DNA of 64,000 nt, taken from the NCBI GenBank assembly GCA_015179045.1, contig WHUZ01000002.1:2762715-2826714 (forward strand). Reading direction: 5' to 3'. Shown one piece after another: positions 1 to 10,399 of this stretch. The first letter of the stretch is position 1, and each line of letters begins with the position of its first letter. The translations under genes and the position numbers were made by a program. The notes beneath the pieces are model-generated. The model had not been told where the DNA came from, ran no database searches, and saw only the letters and a program-made list of their open reading frames with translations. This DNA comes from Kalaharituber pfeilii. Its lineage: Eukaryota > Ascomycota > Pezizomycetes > Pezizales > Pezizaceae.

Positions 1-1512
1 TCACCACCGTCTTCCTCCCGGCATGCTCCGCATAACTACCCACCGCCACACTCGCATTCTCCCAGAACGCATCTGAAGCTTTCATAATCTGCGCCAGCGC
101 CTCGTTTGATATCGACTTCCCCCCTGCAAAATTCGACGCCAATTTCTTGACGATCCGCGCAGGCAGCGTCGGCACTGGAATTCCATGCTTGCTTAGCCGT
201 AGCTCCTTCACCGTTGCCGCTGTGGACTTCTTCACGCCGATGCCTACAGGGGCAAGCGCGGCGGCAGACTTCGTTTGAGATCCTCTTGCCCCCATAAACG
301 AATCCTCGTCCAATGGTACAGTTGAATCCCGTTCCGTCGGTGATCCTTCGTAGTCTAGGATCATCCCACCATCTCCTTGCATGTTCTCGTCGTCATCGAC
401 CTCCAACTCATTTTCCACGTTCGGTTGCTCACCAGTCTCATCCGCATCTTTCCCCGCATCTCCTTCCTCTCCATCCTCTATCAACTCCGGTACCTGCAAC
501 TGAAACCCTCCCAACGAATCATCATCTAACCCCACATTAAACTCTCTCGAGATATCGGCCATTCCCGTATCGTTCTCTTCCAAATGCAACCCCAGCCTCG
601 CTATATCCCCCGTGTTATCCCCCAGAAATAGCCCCTCATATCCCTGTCCTGCCTCCACATTATCGTCATCAAAATCCGATTCCGCCGCTGTATTATCCAT
701 CGCCGTATCACCAAATGGAAGCATAAACTCCTCCTGCCCCAGCTCATCCAGATCATGAAACCTATCACTTAACCTAATCCCAAAGCTCATCCTATTATAC
801 TCCGGTGCAGCTCGCCGAGGAAGCTCAATCGAACCCAACGTCGTATCCATCAAACTACTATCCTCCAAACTATCATTCCCCGGCTGGCTTTTCACACTTT
901 GGGAACCAAGGCTCTTCTGGGAAAAAGTAGATACTTCAGAGAGCCGTGGAGGAGGCCTCCTCGTAAACTGCTCATTTTCAATGTCCACAATGGCATCCGG
1001 ATCCAAGCTGAGCCTCGGTGGTGGAGGCAGCGGTTTGTCCTCTTCGTCGTCCTCATTCTCATGTATCTCCGGGTCGGAGAGGAACACGACCGACTCCCTC
1101 CTGCTCGAGGGAGCAGACGACTTCGGTGTCGCATCCAGGTAGTACGGTTTTGACTTTGGCGCAAGGTTCTGGCTGAGCTTCTTTAGGATGTCCATCGGAC
1201 TATCCCGGCCCCGGAGATGCTGCAGGAAGCGGGAGCTCTTGCGCCGCTCGCGGCCGGGGGTTGTGGCTCGCTTCATTTCCCACGCACGGATGACATGGGG
1301 GGATTTGGGTAGCTGTCGGGCTTTGCCTGTGTTGCCATTCTGTTGGGCAACGGCTGGTGTGCGTCGGGATGCGGTGCCTGGTGTCCGTCGAGCTGTGGAT
1401 GCCCCGCTACGGAGGGCGGTTGGGCGGTGGGGGGTGAATGGGGGAGATCTCGAGGGGGTGAGTGGGAGGGTGATGGACGAGGGGCGCCTAACATGTTGCT
1501 TGAATTCTCTGC
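1..1512 (-). CDS. cnp20: CENP-T-like kinetochore histone-fold protein, partial
   Basis: Inner-kinetochore protein that binds centromeric DNA through a histone fold and recruits the Ndc80 complex. Translating the minus strand gives one long frame from an acceptor at about 1513 down to the window edge. It shows a basic Pro/Thr-rich N-terminal part (ARRTPGTASRRTPA), a block following QLPKSPHVIRAWEMKR, a long acidic middle, then LPARIVKKLASNF, ISNEALAQIMKASDAFWE and SYAEHAGRKTV. The last three match the CENP-T/Cnn1 histone fold. The C-terminus lies outside the window. A likely intron (donor at 1580, acceptor at 1513, CTGAC branch site) precedes the exon. The upstream reading frame with ATG at 1796 (MSDSTPADAG) is the obvious first exon, but its phase does not join cleanly, so the 5' end is unresolved. 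The gene is divergent from the SDHAF2 gene. Identity rests on the AEHAGRKT and histone-fold pattern and is fairly sure. Confidence 0.82.
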
Positions 1513-1580
1513 CTAGAGTAGAAGCGAGCCGTCAGACAATGCGAGCTGCAGGGGAACAGTTATTCTCTTTTCTTTCATAC

Positions 1581-1796
1581 CGACGCGTTCGGGGCTTCCT
1601 GCTGCCCCTGTCCAGGGCCACCTTTCGAGCTAGAATCTCCCTTTGGCGGTGGCGAAGCGGGAGCGTTGGCAGTCGAGTCTGCCCTGGGCGCTGAGGCGGA
1701 GGAGGCATCGACATCTCGTTGTGCGGCAGCAGAGGAGCCGTTTTGCCCCGGCGAGGAGGGCTGCACGCCGGCGTCAGCGGGCGTGCTGTCGGACAT
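1581..1796 (-). CDS. Putative first exon of the CENP-T-like gene
   Basis: Minus-strand open frame starting MSDSTPADAG and rich in Ser, Pro, Gly and Gln. It ends at a GTATGA donor that pairs with an acceptor 68 bp downstream. Composition fits a disordered N-terminus. Joining at this donor leaves phase 0, while the following exon needs one carried base, so either the donor differs, a base is missing, or this is not the true exon. Transcript reads would settle it. Confidence 0.35.
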
Positions 1797-2020
1797 CTTT
1801 GCTGGCTTCGTTGCTTTCGACGCTCCTTTGTTTTGGTTTCGGCCGCGGGAGACGTGAGGGCCGCGCGCCAAGACGGGGGTGCTTTATGTAAGCAGTCCAA
1901 TTCGTCGCTGCCTCGGCTATGATGTCATATATCAGCGGCGCTGCAGCATCAATTGCATCTCGACCGCACGCAGCACCACAAGAGAACGCGAAGAGTCCGG
2001 CTTCAGCCCCTCGACGCACA

Positions 2021-3100
2021 ATGCTCGCCCGCACCCTGCGCATCTCCCGCCCCGCAGGCCGGTCCCTGCGCACCTCCTCCGTCGCCGCCCGCCCCTTCAC
2101 CTCCCGCCAATGCCTCCTCAAAGACCCCTACACAACCACCGAAGATGAATCCTACGCGCACAGCCAAACCGCCAAACCCCTCAACCCGCACCTCACCAAC
2201 ACCACCTCCACCATCCGCCCCGACTCCCACCACCCGACTGTAGGCGCCCACAATGTTCCTCCCGAATTCATCTCGTCGGTCGACTCCTCCTTCAACCCCA
2301 AAGACACCCACGATCCCGCCTACACCCAGCACCTCACCGGCGGAACTCAGGACGGTCTCGGGCCCAAATCGAGTCCCCCAGGCTCCGGCATGACCAGCGA
2401 CTCCCCCGCCAAAACATCACCTCAACCCACCTACCAGACCGACACCGACGTTCTGTCGCACCTCAACAGCTCCTTCACCGTCAACCCCCTCCCCCGCGAC
2501 CACGAGGACGCCCCGACCATGCGCGCCCGCCTTCTCTACCAATCCCGCAAGCGCGGCATCCTCGAGACTGACCTCCTGCTCTCCACCTTCGCCGACGAAA
2601 ACCTCCACAAAATGTCGCCTGAGCAACTCAAAGAATATGACAAATTCCTCGACGAAAACGACTGGGATATCTACTACTGGTGCACGCAAACCGTGCCCAC
2701 CACATCGGCCGAATACGCCGAAGGCGGCAGCAAGTTCATGGCGACTGAGGCCGCGCAGGGACAAAACATCCCTGGAACGACACCCACCTCCAGAGACTCC
2801 ATTTCTTCCGACGCTACCCCCTCAGACCCCCAAGTACCTCAAAACGCAAATGCTAAACCACTTCTCGCTGCTGGCATGGACTCGTCACGTGCAGGCGAGT
2901 GGGCGCAGACGATAGGGAAGAAACGAGAGCCCTATAGGAGACCGCCGGAGAGGTGGATCAATAGCGATATTTTGAAGATGATAAGGGCGCACGTGGAGAG
3001 TAGGAAGGCGAGGGAGGGGGGGAAGGGCGCGAAGGGAGAAGAGGGCGAGAAGGGGGGACTGGGGTTGGGAAGGATGCCACCAGTGAGGAATTTTAATTGA
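2021..3100 (+). CDS. SDH5: Succinate dehydrogenase assembly factor 2 (Sdh5), mitochondrial
   Basis: Matrix chaperone needed for covalent FAD attachment to the flavoprotein subunit of succinate dehydrogenase. The conserved domain is seen as [33 protein letters not shown] and [14 protein letters not shown] (about residues 170-220 of this start). An upstream in-frame ATG at 1919 exists, but the ATG at 2021 begins an Arg/Ser-rich, acid-free stretch ([20 protein letters not shown]) typical of a mitochondrial presequence, so it is preferred. The product is about 359 residues, longer than yeast Sdh5, with a disordered Thr/Pro-rich linker before the domain. The C-terminal extension contains [20 protein letters not shown] and a Lys/Gly/Glu-rich tail. 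Single exon. The divergent neighbour is CENP-T, so the 200 bp between them probably acts as a shared promoter. Confidence 0.9.
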   Translation: MLARTLRISRPAGRSLRTSSVAARPFTSRQCLLKDPYTTTEDESYAHSQTAKPLNPHLTNTTSTIRPDSHHPTVGAHNVPPEFISSVDSSFNPKDTHDPAYTQHLTGGTQDGLGPKSSPPGSGMTSDSPAKTSPQPTYQTDTDVLSHLNSSFTVNPLPRDHEDAPTMRARLLYQSRKRGILETDLLLSTFADENLHKMSPEQLKEYDKFLDENDWDIYYWCTQTVPTTSAEYAEGGSKFMATEAAQGQNIPGTTPTSRDSISSDATPSDPQVPQNANAKPLLAAGMDSSRAGEWAQTIGKKREPYRRPPERWINSDILKMIRAHVESRKAREGGKGAKGEEGEKGGLGLGRMPPVRNFN

Positions 3101-3685
3101 GGAGGGGGGTGTATAAGTGTCTGTGGGAGGAGGGTATACCTGGGGGGATAAATGAACAGTGCGGCAGGTGACGGGAAACAAGCTCTAGATAAAAAGAATA
3201 ATGCTCTATTTGTATATTATAATAATAAAAAGTTGTTCATGATAAGCAGTATCATTCTTGTATTTTCCCATACATACAACAACGAAGTTCTGGGTACGGA
3301 ACTACCAAGAGATAAATCTCATCTTACCAACAAAAAGAGATATACGTCTATTCCCTCCAAACGCTGTAAGAGCAATGAAGGCTTACATGTCAACGCAAGT
3401 ACTAAGCGATTAGTCTGGTTTCAAAATTGCAATGAAGAGCATAGCAGGTATACCCCCCCGCCATTACAGAATGAACAATTACAATTGCAAACTTCCGCTT
3501 CATTCTTATTCCCATGCAAACGACTTATATAGGCCTTCTAACTTCTTCAAAATGTCACCAAACGGGCGATGAGCATAGAGTCTCGAGTTAGTCTCCCGTG
3601 GAAATCCTGAATATATATGGATGTAAGATTTTCTTAATTTCCGCCTACATGGAGACATCATTCCCATTTCTCATTGTGAGTACTT

Positions 3686-4774
3686 CTATTCCCTTCCCAA
3701 CAATCCTATTGTGCTGTTGACCAGCTTTGTCAGAGCAGCTTTGCCCCCTTCACCCTCCAAAAACAGGATAGGCTCGATGCATTCCACCTCAATGATGAGA
3801 AATTCTGGTTTGGCACCACTCTGGGACGGTTGTCTCACGACACCATCCACCCGGACATACACTACTTCCCCACCAAATTTAGCATCCAGCCAACGCAACA
3901 CTCGGTCTCCCGCTTCTCTCGCAACTGCTGGAGGAGGGACTGTATCATCCCTAGTGCCTCCAAACTTAGCCTGACATCGAAACTCTTTCTTAATTTCGCC
4001 CTCATTCCCTTTCCTTGGAATCTTCAATATCGCATGAGTATATTCCCCAGCAATATACATTAAACTCCACTCGCCATCCCTTATCTCCTTCAGGTACTCT
4101 TGCACCAAAACTTTCTCACCATAGTTTCGGAGTTGACTAAATCCATCTTTGTGAGCTTCAGTCAACATCTCGCCTTTATCCAATTTAAATGTTAGATCAG
4201 AACCGGCGGAGATGGCAGGCTTCACCACCACCGCATTTTCTGTCCCCCATGGCCAATTGGAGCCTGTATCTCCTCCGAGGTGTGTCGAAGTAATATTACC
4301 CATGAAGTCTGAATCAACAACACAGGTTCCTGGGATTTGGAACCCGGCTTCTTGGAGTTCCGGAAGGTAGATATCCTTCCTGTAATTCCACAACATCACT
4401 GTTGCGCCATTGAGTATAACGGGAAGGCTTTGGCCCCCTCTCTGTCGGGCCAGAAATATTTCTAGCCACTCGGAAAATTGTGCCCCATCTTTGTGATACC
4501 CCCAGCAGCTTTTCAGGATCAAGACATCGTAACCATCATAGTTGATTTTTGCGTCTAGAGAAATTGGCAGAAGGGTTACCTCCGGTTTAACATTATGGTA
4601 CTGAAGGGCGCAATAAAAGTCGTAGTCTCCCAAAAGCTGCTCTAGGACAGTGGGTTTATTGTAGACTTCTTCCACAACCATAAATGCAATTTTTGGCTTC
4701 TTGGTGGAAGCCTCTAACTGTCGAAAACAGACCACATCCGGGCTGCTGAATGAGTGAATCGTCTCATCGCGCAT
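3686..4774 (-). CDS. ATP-grasp ligase, DcsG/RimK-like
   Basis: Predicted ATP-dependent carboxylate-amine or cyclo-ligase of the ATP-grasp fold. The single 362-residue exon shows YDVLILKSCWGYH early, NYRKDIYLPEL, the nucleotide-binding lysine region VVVKPAISAGSDLTFKL, then LVQEYLKEIRDGEWSLMYI, HAILKIPRKG and a terminal FLIIEVECIEPILFL. The last block supplies the Glu metal ligands. The GEWSLM...HA(I/V)LK pattern is known from DcsG, the cycloserine cyclo-ligase, and related prokaryotic enzymes. The fold is sure; substrate and product are unknown. Neither flank holds other biosynthetic genes, so a role in a secondary-metabolite cluster is not supported. Bacterial ancestry is possible because it is intronless and resembles a bacterial family, but this is untested. 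Confidence 0.75.
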   Translation of the reverse strand: MRDETIHSFSSPDVVCFRQLEASTKKPKIAFMVVEEVYNKPTVLEQLLGDYDFYCALQYHNVKPEVTLLPISLDAKINYDGYDVLILKSCWGYHKDGAQFSEWLEIFLARQRGGQSLPVILNGATVMLWNYRKDIYLPELQEAGFQIPGTCVVDSDFMGNITSTHLGGDTGSNWPWGTENAVVVKPAISAGSDLTFKLDKGEMLTEAHKDGFSQLRNYGEKVLVQEYLKEIRDGEWSLMYIAGEYTHAILKIPRKGNEGEIKKEFRCQAKFGGTRDDTVPPPAVAREAGDRVLRWLDAKFGGEVVYVRVDGVVRQPSQSGAKPEFLIIEVECIEPILFLEGEGGKAALTKLVNSTIGLLGRE

Positions 4775-6731
4775 GGTCGGAATTCAAACTAGCAACGGAT
4801 TAGTATTGTTTGATACCGTAAGGTCAATCGAGAATATGATACCAAGAGGATCACTGTATCTCGGACGGAGAGTTGCCGATTGGGCAGAGATAACTTTAAT
4901 TTGACCAGACTGTTAGTCGTTGCCGGACCGAGCTTTCTTGCGACAGATGTCTTGTACAAATATCGAGATAATCAGGTAGTCTCGTAATAATCAGGAGTCT
5001 TTCTGTACACTTGAGAGCTGGAGTGGGGTTTTAAGCTACAGATATCACCGTGTATAACCGAGCGGGGTCTCTCGCCATTACAGGCTGTAGAGTACCATAT
5101 GATGCATACAGTATCATATGGCCTGGTCTGGATGAGCAGCTGCAGGTCCTAGGAGCACCTTTCGGAATCCGTTCCCGCACAGCTTTTGAGCCAAGGCGAA
5201 CCTACACACACATGCAGTTGCAATCTTGTCTAAAGTACTACTTACAACTCAAGTAAATCTTTGTCTAAAACCCTGAGCTCACGATTGCTCCAAATTAAAA
5301 TGCGTTATCATACCTGATCAAGTGCCCAGGAGCCAAGAGCGTTGGGGGCCAGCTGGCATTCGAGATAGTTGAGGGTGACATACAGCGTTGTGCTTCGAAC
5401 TCGGAATTGCAAGGGTAGCTGCTTAACGTAGGTTTAGAATTCCTAGGAATTGAATTCCGCAGCAAGCGATGCAGCTGAGGGTAATCTAGACAAATGTATG
5501 TAACCGAATTACACCGGTGGAGAGGCTTTGAGGGTAATGCACGCAGCGTGCAGGTCATCGTAAGAGTTATAGGTAGGACTCCGAGCGACCAGTTACGCAC
5601 CGAAAAAACAAGTAGTTTAAATCAACAACGAGTTACCCCGGTTCCAACCCCCAGTTGATCGTTGCTAGAATTTCTATTGTCCAAGAGATCATATACATAT
5701 TTTACTAGCTAGTAGAACCAGAGCATTACAGTCGATCTTTTAGAAAGGATGCCGGACAACCCTCTTCCCCTGCTCGGCATTCATTTTGAAGCTCAACCAA
5801 CAGCCGTCATGATCGAAGATGATTCTTTTATGATTAGTCCACATTTAAATACTAAAGGCTCTGGCTGGATGAGACTCCGGATTAAGTGTCCTTGCGGTCC
5901 ACGGTAGCTCTTGTATGACATGCAAAAGCTGTTCGTGATCCCAGCAGTTCAAAAGCAGCTGTGAAACTGGGAAGAAAAACTCTTGTATCTAGATAAAAGT
6001 CTCCCTTCTAAATTTTCCTAAAATTGCATTCAAGGCTGACCAAGACTTTTGTCTACGTAAACCACTTAGGCAAGCCCATAGTATGTATTGTTCATCAACT
6101 GAAGTGCTCCTTCAATCCGACGACAACCCTAGTGCAGAAATGGGCGCAACATGTACGTCTGCTTGAGGTTGGTCTCTCCCCTGGGACTGCAGAAGTCGCA
6201 GAAACTCGAGAAATGGTAATCATGCGTGAGTTTCATCGAAGTTCCATTTGTGCGGTGAAAAGGTTTTGCTACGATATACATGATTTTTGCGACGTAAGGC
6301 TAAGATTTCAGTAGCGGTAGTAGTGAAATTTGAATTCTCCTGAAGGTTAGATATTGATGAGGGGGCGATTGCGAGGCGAGATAGAAATTTATACACCATC
6401 CGTTGTATGGGAATTGCACTGAATAATCATGAGATACAGTACATACTTGTCACCTCGCCTGCTAGATTCCCTTTCAGCACCACTTGGGCGGCAGTGTAAA
6501 GTTCATGTGCGGCTCCCAGAGTGTCTCCAGTCAACCAAAACTAAGACAGGGATTCTGCAGCGATGCACTTGGTGAGGCAATACTTGCAGCTGAAGTGAGG
6601 CTGTGGGCAAAACATAATGAAGCCCTGCGAGAATCCAACTTGATCTCCGATCTCGAGTTATATAGTATACTAATAGTCTTCACTACTATCTGCACTCCTT
6701 CAAGAACTCAACAAGAGCATAAACAGTCAGC
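4775..6731. other. Intergenic region without a recognised gene
   Basis: About 2 kb of AT-rich DNA. No ORF has family features. It contains a TAGTCTCGTA micro-insertion at 4977 and a degenerate repeat at about 5606-5690 that resembles the copy at 39326-39435. The last 100 bases before 6732 are the probable promoter and leader of the NLR gene. Confidence 0.6.
4968..4995 (+). repeat. Micro-insertion TAGTCTCGTA between 9 bp direct repeats
   Basis: The 10-mer TAGTCTCGTA (4977-4986) lies exactly between two perfect copies of ATAATCAGG (4968-4976 and 4987-4995). This is the pattern expected of a target duplication around a tiny insert or an excision footprint. Confidence 0.6.
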
Positions 6732-9700
6732 ATGAGTGAACAAAAGCAAAAGAAACCATTCTTCAAGAATCTGGAGGATTGGAGCCAGTCTTTTTGGTCG
6801 CGGAACTCTAGTTCGACAGAGCAACAGGCCTTGTCCCCCGGCCCCTCAAACAATCAACTGGCAAGATCAAGGTCCCCTTTTCGACGACGTCCCAAAAACT
6901 TAACGTCTTCCACCTCAACGCATATGGAAGCCTCACCAACCATACCTACGGCCGTATCGACACCTCATGCACCCTCGGGAGGTGGCCCAGGCTCCAGAAC
7001 TGCAGTGTCGACTATACTTGCTACCGCATATCCAACATCCCCGGCACCCTCCGGAGGTGACCCAAGTACTGGAGCTGCAGCTCCAACCAACTCCCCATCC
7101 CTGTGGCAAAGGTCACTTGAGATAGCACAGAAAAAGCTCTTAGAAAAGGGATTACCGCCTCTTAAGTTGAACAGTCATGAATCTCCACCTAGTCTCGAAT
7201 GTCCAGCAGCAAGAAAGATTGTTCAGTTGACCATAGGCGACTTACAGACCGCCATTCACGGGCAGCAGAATGACAAATCTGCAACCGTGCAGCGGTTGCA
7301 AGAAATCCTGAAGATTTTTGACAAGTATGCACGAATTGTGGATACAGCAATACAACATAGTCCGGAGGTCACTGCCCTGGTTTGGGCGGGTGTGAGAGGG
7401 CTATTGCAGGTTCGTTACATTGGAATATTATCATGTTTTACAGCAGGTGATTGACTGCTGGTAGGTTGCATTGAATCATATGGAGATTATAGAGAACCTT
7501 GAGCAAGTGACCGCCACCATCGTTGAAAAAGTGGCACTATGTGATTTTTATGGCAGTGTATACGCAGAAACATCATCGAAAGTTATTTTGTCATCTGCCG
7601 CAACAATGCAACATCTCCAACAAACACTGGATTCTGCGTTGCCGGAGCTTTATGCAGCTGTTCTGGTTTTCTCAGTGAAGGCACGCCAGTATTTTGATCC
7701 CTCAACCCGTATGATGACGAAACTAGGATACATGTTTAAGACATTTGCTATTGGGTTTCAGCCATTCATTGATGATATCTCTGAAAAGGAAAAACGTGTT
7801 CGAGAGTGTGCAGATGTGGCTACCATGAAAAGCATCATGGAGCAGTCCAGAAAGCTTCAGCAGATACACACTCATCTCAATGATATTGAATCTAAACTGG
7901 CACCATTGACCAAGCTAAAGGAAATCATGACAAAAATGGAACGTCGTACGGTCAATGAACTCCTACAAATGTTAACACCACTAGAGTCCCCTAAGCGACA
8001 TCAGGACGTGCAGTCTCGTCGAGTTGACGGCACAGGAACCTGGCTTCTAAAACTTGACCGGTACCGACGACAATGGCGTGATGGCGCCACACAAGATACA
8101 AGTGACCGTATTCTGTGCTGTTATGGCGCCCCTGGTGCTGGGAAAACTGTGATAAGGTTAGTTTTTATCCATACCTAAGCAGCTGTAGAATGTATCGCTA
8201 ATGGTGTTTACACACTTATAGTTCCATTGTGATTGATGATCTTATATCCCAATTTCCTCAACGAGATACTGTAGGCATTGGTTATCTATATTGCGACTAT
8301 CGGGACCAAGCGAGCCAAACAGTAGTTAATATCCTGGGTAGCCTTCTTCAGCAATTTCTAATTGCCATATCACGAGTACCAGATGCGGTGATAAGCTTAC
8401 TGGGATTCATTCAACAGGAGCGCAAGAGAGTGGATATTAAGGATATTTCCAAAATGCTTGAAATCACTCTGCCCCAGTTTAGCCACAGCTTTGTCTGCAT
8501 CGATGCTCTAGATGAGTTAGAGCCCCACACTCAGAAAGGCTTTCTTGAAGCGCTTCGCCGTGAATTCAGTACTGCTCGGATATTCCTTACTGGGAGACCT
8601 CATGTACGACCAGCAGTCAACACATATTTAGGCCTCGATACCCAACAGCAACACTCAATTGATGTTATCGCTGACCCAGGCGATGTTAAAGCATACATTG
8701 ATCATGCGATTGCACAGGATACGAACCCAGATGCCATGAATGAGCAGCTGAAAGCTGATATCCTGAGCACAATTAAAGAAAAATCTCAAGGGATGTTCCT
8801 ACTTCCAGTTTTACATATCAGCATGATACTTGGCCAGCAGACAATAAGAAAGAGACGGGAGGCACTCAAAGAATTACCGGCAGACCTTGATAAGGCTTTT
8901 GCAGGCATGATTGATAGAATCAAATCTAGGCAAAGCGCTGAACAGGGCATGCAAGTATTAATGTGGCTACATCTTGCCTACCGACCACTGAAGTTAGATG
9001 AGCTCAGCCATGCGCTTGCAGTAGTAAGAGGTGATGTCAAAATGGATAAAGACAATATTCTTTCAAAGAAAGCATTGCTAGAATGCTGCCTTGGGCTAGT
9101 CATTTTGGATGAGGAGACAATGACAGTTCGGTTCGTGCACTATTCAGTGGAGGAATATTTTAAACAACATGCCAGCATATACTTTCCTAGCAGATACAGC
9201 ACTGCGGCAGAGACTTGTTTGACGTACCTCAACTTTAATGAACTAGCTCACCCTTCTACCTCCATTGCCGTTGTGGAGCGACAAATGGAAGACTTTCCCT
9301 TCTTAGAGTATGCAGCCTGTCATTGGGGTCATTATGCACAACACGAGCAGTGCAATGATTCCGTTAGAAAGCTTGCCTTGAAGTTGCTGCAGCACCAGAG
9401 TGAGAAGCCCCATTGTGCTCTACAAGTGTTGCACCTTAAATCTCTGAGGGAAAAATGTAATTGGATCTGTCGATTTACAAACCTATTTTCTGGCATACAT
9501 GCAGCTGCTTGCTTCGGATTGAAGAAGTATGTGACTGCTTTAGTGAATGGACATGAGGACTGGAATTCAAGAGACGATGATGGTCACACACCACTGATAT
9601 GGGCAGCCGAAGAAGGACATGAGGCCATTGTGAAGCTGCTTATCGAGCGTGAAGATGTGGACGTCAACTCACAGAACGACTATGGCTGGACACCATTGTC

Positions 9701-10397
9701 ATGTGCGGCTAGAAATGGACATGAGGCCATTGTGAAGCTGCTTATCGAGCATGAAGATGTGGACATCAATTCAAAGAACAATTATGGTCGGACACCATTG
9801 TCATGTGCAGCTGAAGAAGGACATGAGACCATTGTGAAGATCCTTATCGAACGTGAAGGTGTGGACATCAACTTAAAGGATGATAAAGGTGGGACACCAT
9901 TAGAATTGGCAGCTAAATATGGACATGAGGCCATTGTGAAGCTGCTTATCAAGCATGAAGATGTGGACATCAACTCAAAGAACAATTATGGTCGGACACC
10001 ATTGTCATGGGCAGCTGAAGAAGGACATGAGACCATTGTGAAGCTGCTTATCGAGCATGAAGATGTGGACATCAACTCAACGGACAACTATAGCTGGACA
10101 CCATTGTCATGTGCAGCTAGAAATGGACATGAGGCCATTGTGGAGCTGCTTATCAATCGCAAGGATGTGGACGTCAACTTAAAGGACAATAGTGGCCGGA
10201 CACCATTGTTTTGGGCAGCTCGAAGAGGACATGATGCCATTGTGAAGCTGCTTATCGAGTGTAATGATGTGGACATCAACTTAAAGGACAACGATGACCA
10301 GACTCCATTGTCACAGGCAGCTAGAAGCCCTGCCATGGAGAGCAGCTGCAAGCGGGGTCACGAGAAAAAAAAAAGAAAAAAAAAAACAGGCAGCTAG
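6732..10397 (+). CDS. NACHT-ankyrin NLR-like protein
   Basis: Fungal NOD-like receptor type STAND protein, a class linked to non-self recognition and regulated cell death. Predicted exons are 6732-7409, 7465-8156 and 8222-10397; both introns have GT/AG ends and keep frame. Order: disordered Ser/Pro N-terminus (about 1-120), a helical N-terminal domain resembling those of other fungal NWD2-type proteins (WQRSLEIAQKKL onward), a NACHT with Walker A GAPGAGKT split by intron 2, Walker B FVCIDALDEL and the sensor ARIFLTGRPHV. A helical region follows, then seven full 34-residue ankyrin repeats from about 9580 and an eighth that is cut. The repeats are almost identical in DNA. The reading frame ends in 22 foreign residues because of a retroposed tail at 10327; before that the eighth repeat continued as NGHEAVVKLLSER and stop. 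The NLR call is sure; function of the altered C-terminus is not. Confidence 0.88.
9580..10326 (+). repeat. Tandem 102 bp ankyrin-coding repeats
   Basis: Seven complete 34-residue units and the start of an eighth, each with TPL..AA..GH(E/D)(A/T)IVKLLI and ending D(I/V)N. Units share long identical DNA stretches such as GGACATGAGGCCATTGTGAA, so they look recently homogenised or expanded. Confidence 0.85.
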
Positions 10398-10399
10398 AA
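10314..10399 (+). mobile_element. 5'-truncated LINE-type retroposed tail with 13 bp target duplication
   Basis: Perfect 13 bp repeats CAGGCAGCTAGAA (10314-10326 and 10387-10399) flank a 60 bp insert (10327-10386). The insert reads GCCCTGCCATGG, then AGCTGCAAGCGGGGTCACG, then an A-rich tail. The same 3' end occurs before poly(A) at about 35516 and 36022, so this is a short dead-on-arrival copy of that retroposon family. Insert plus duplication adds 73 bp and shifts the frame of the NLR. Confidence 0.88.
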
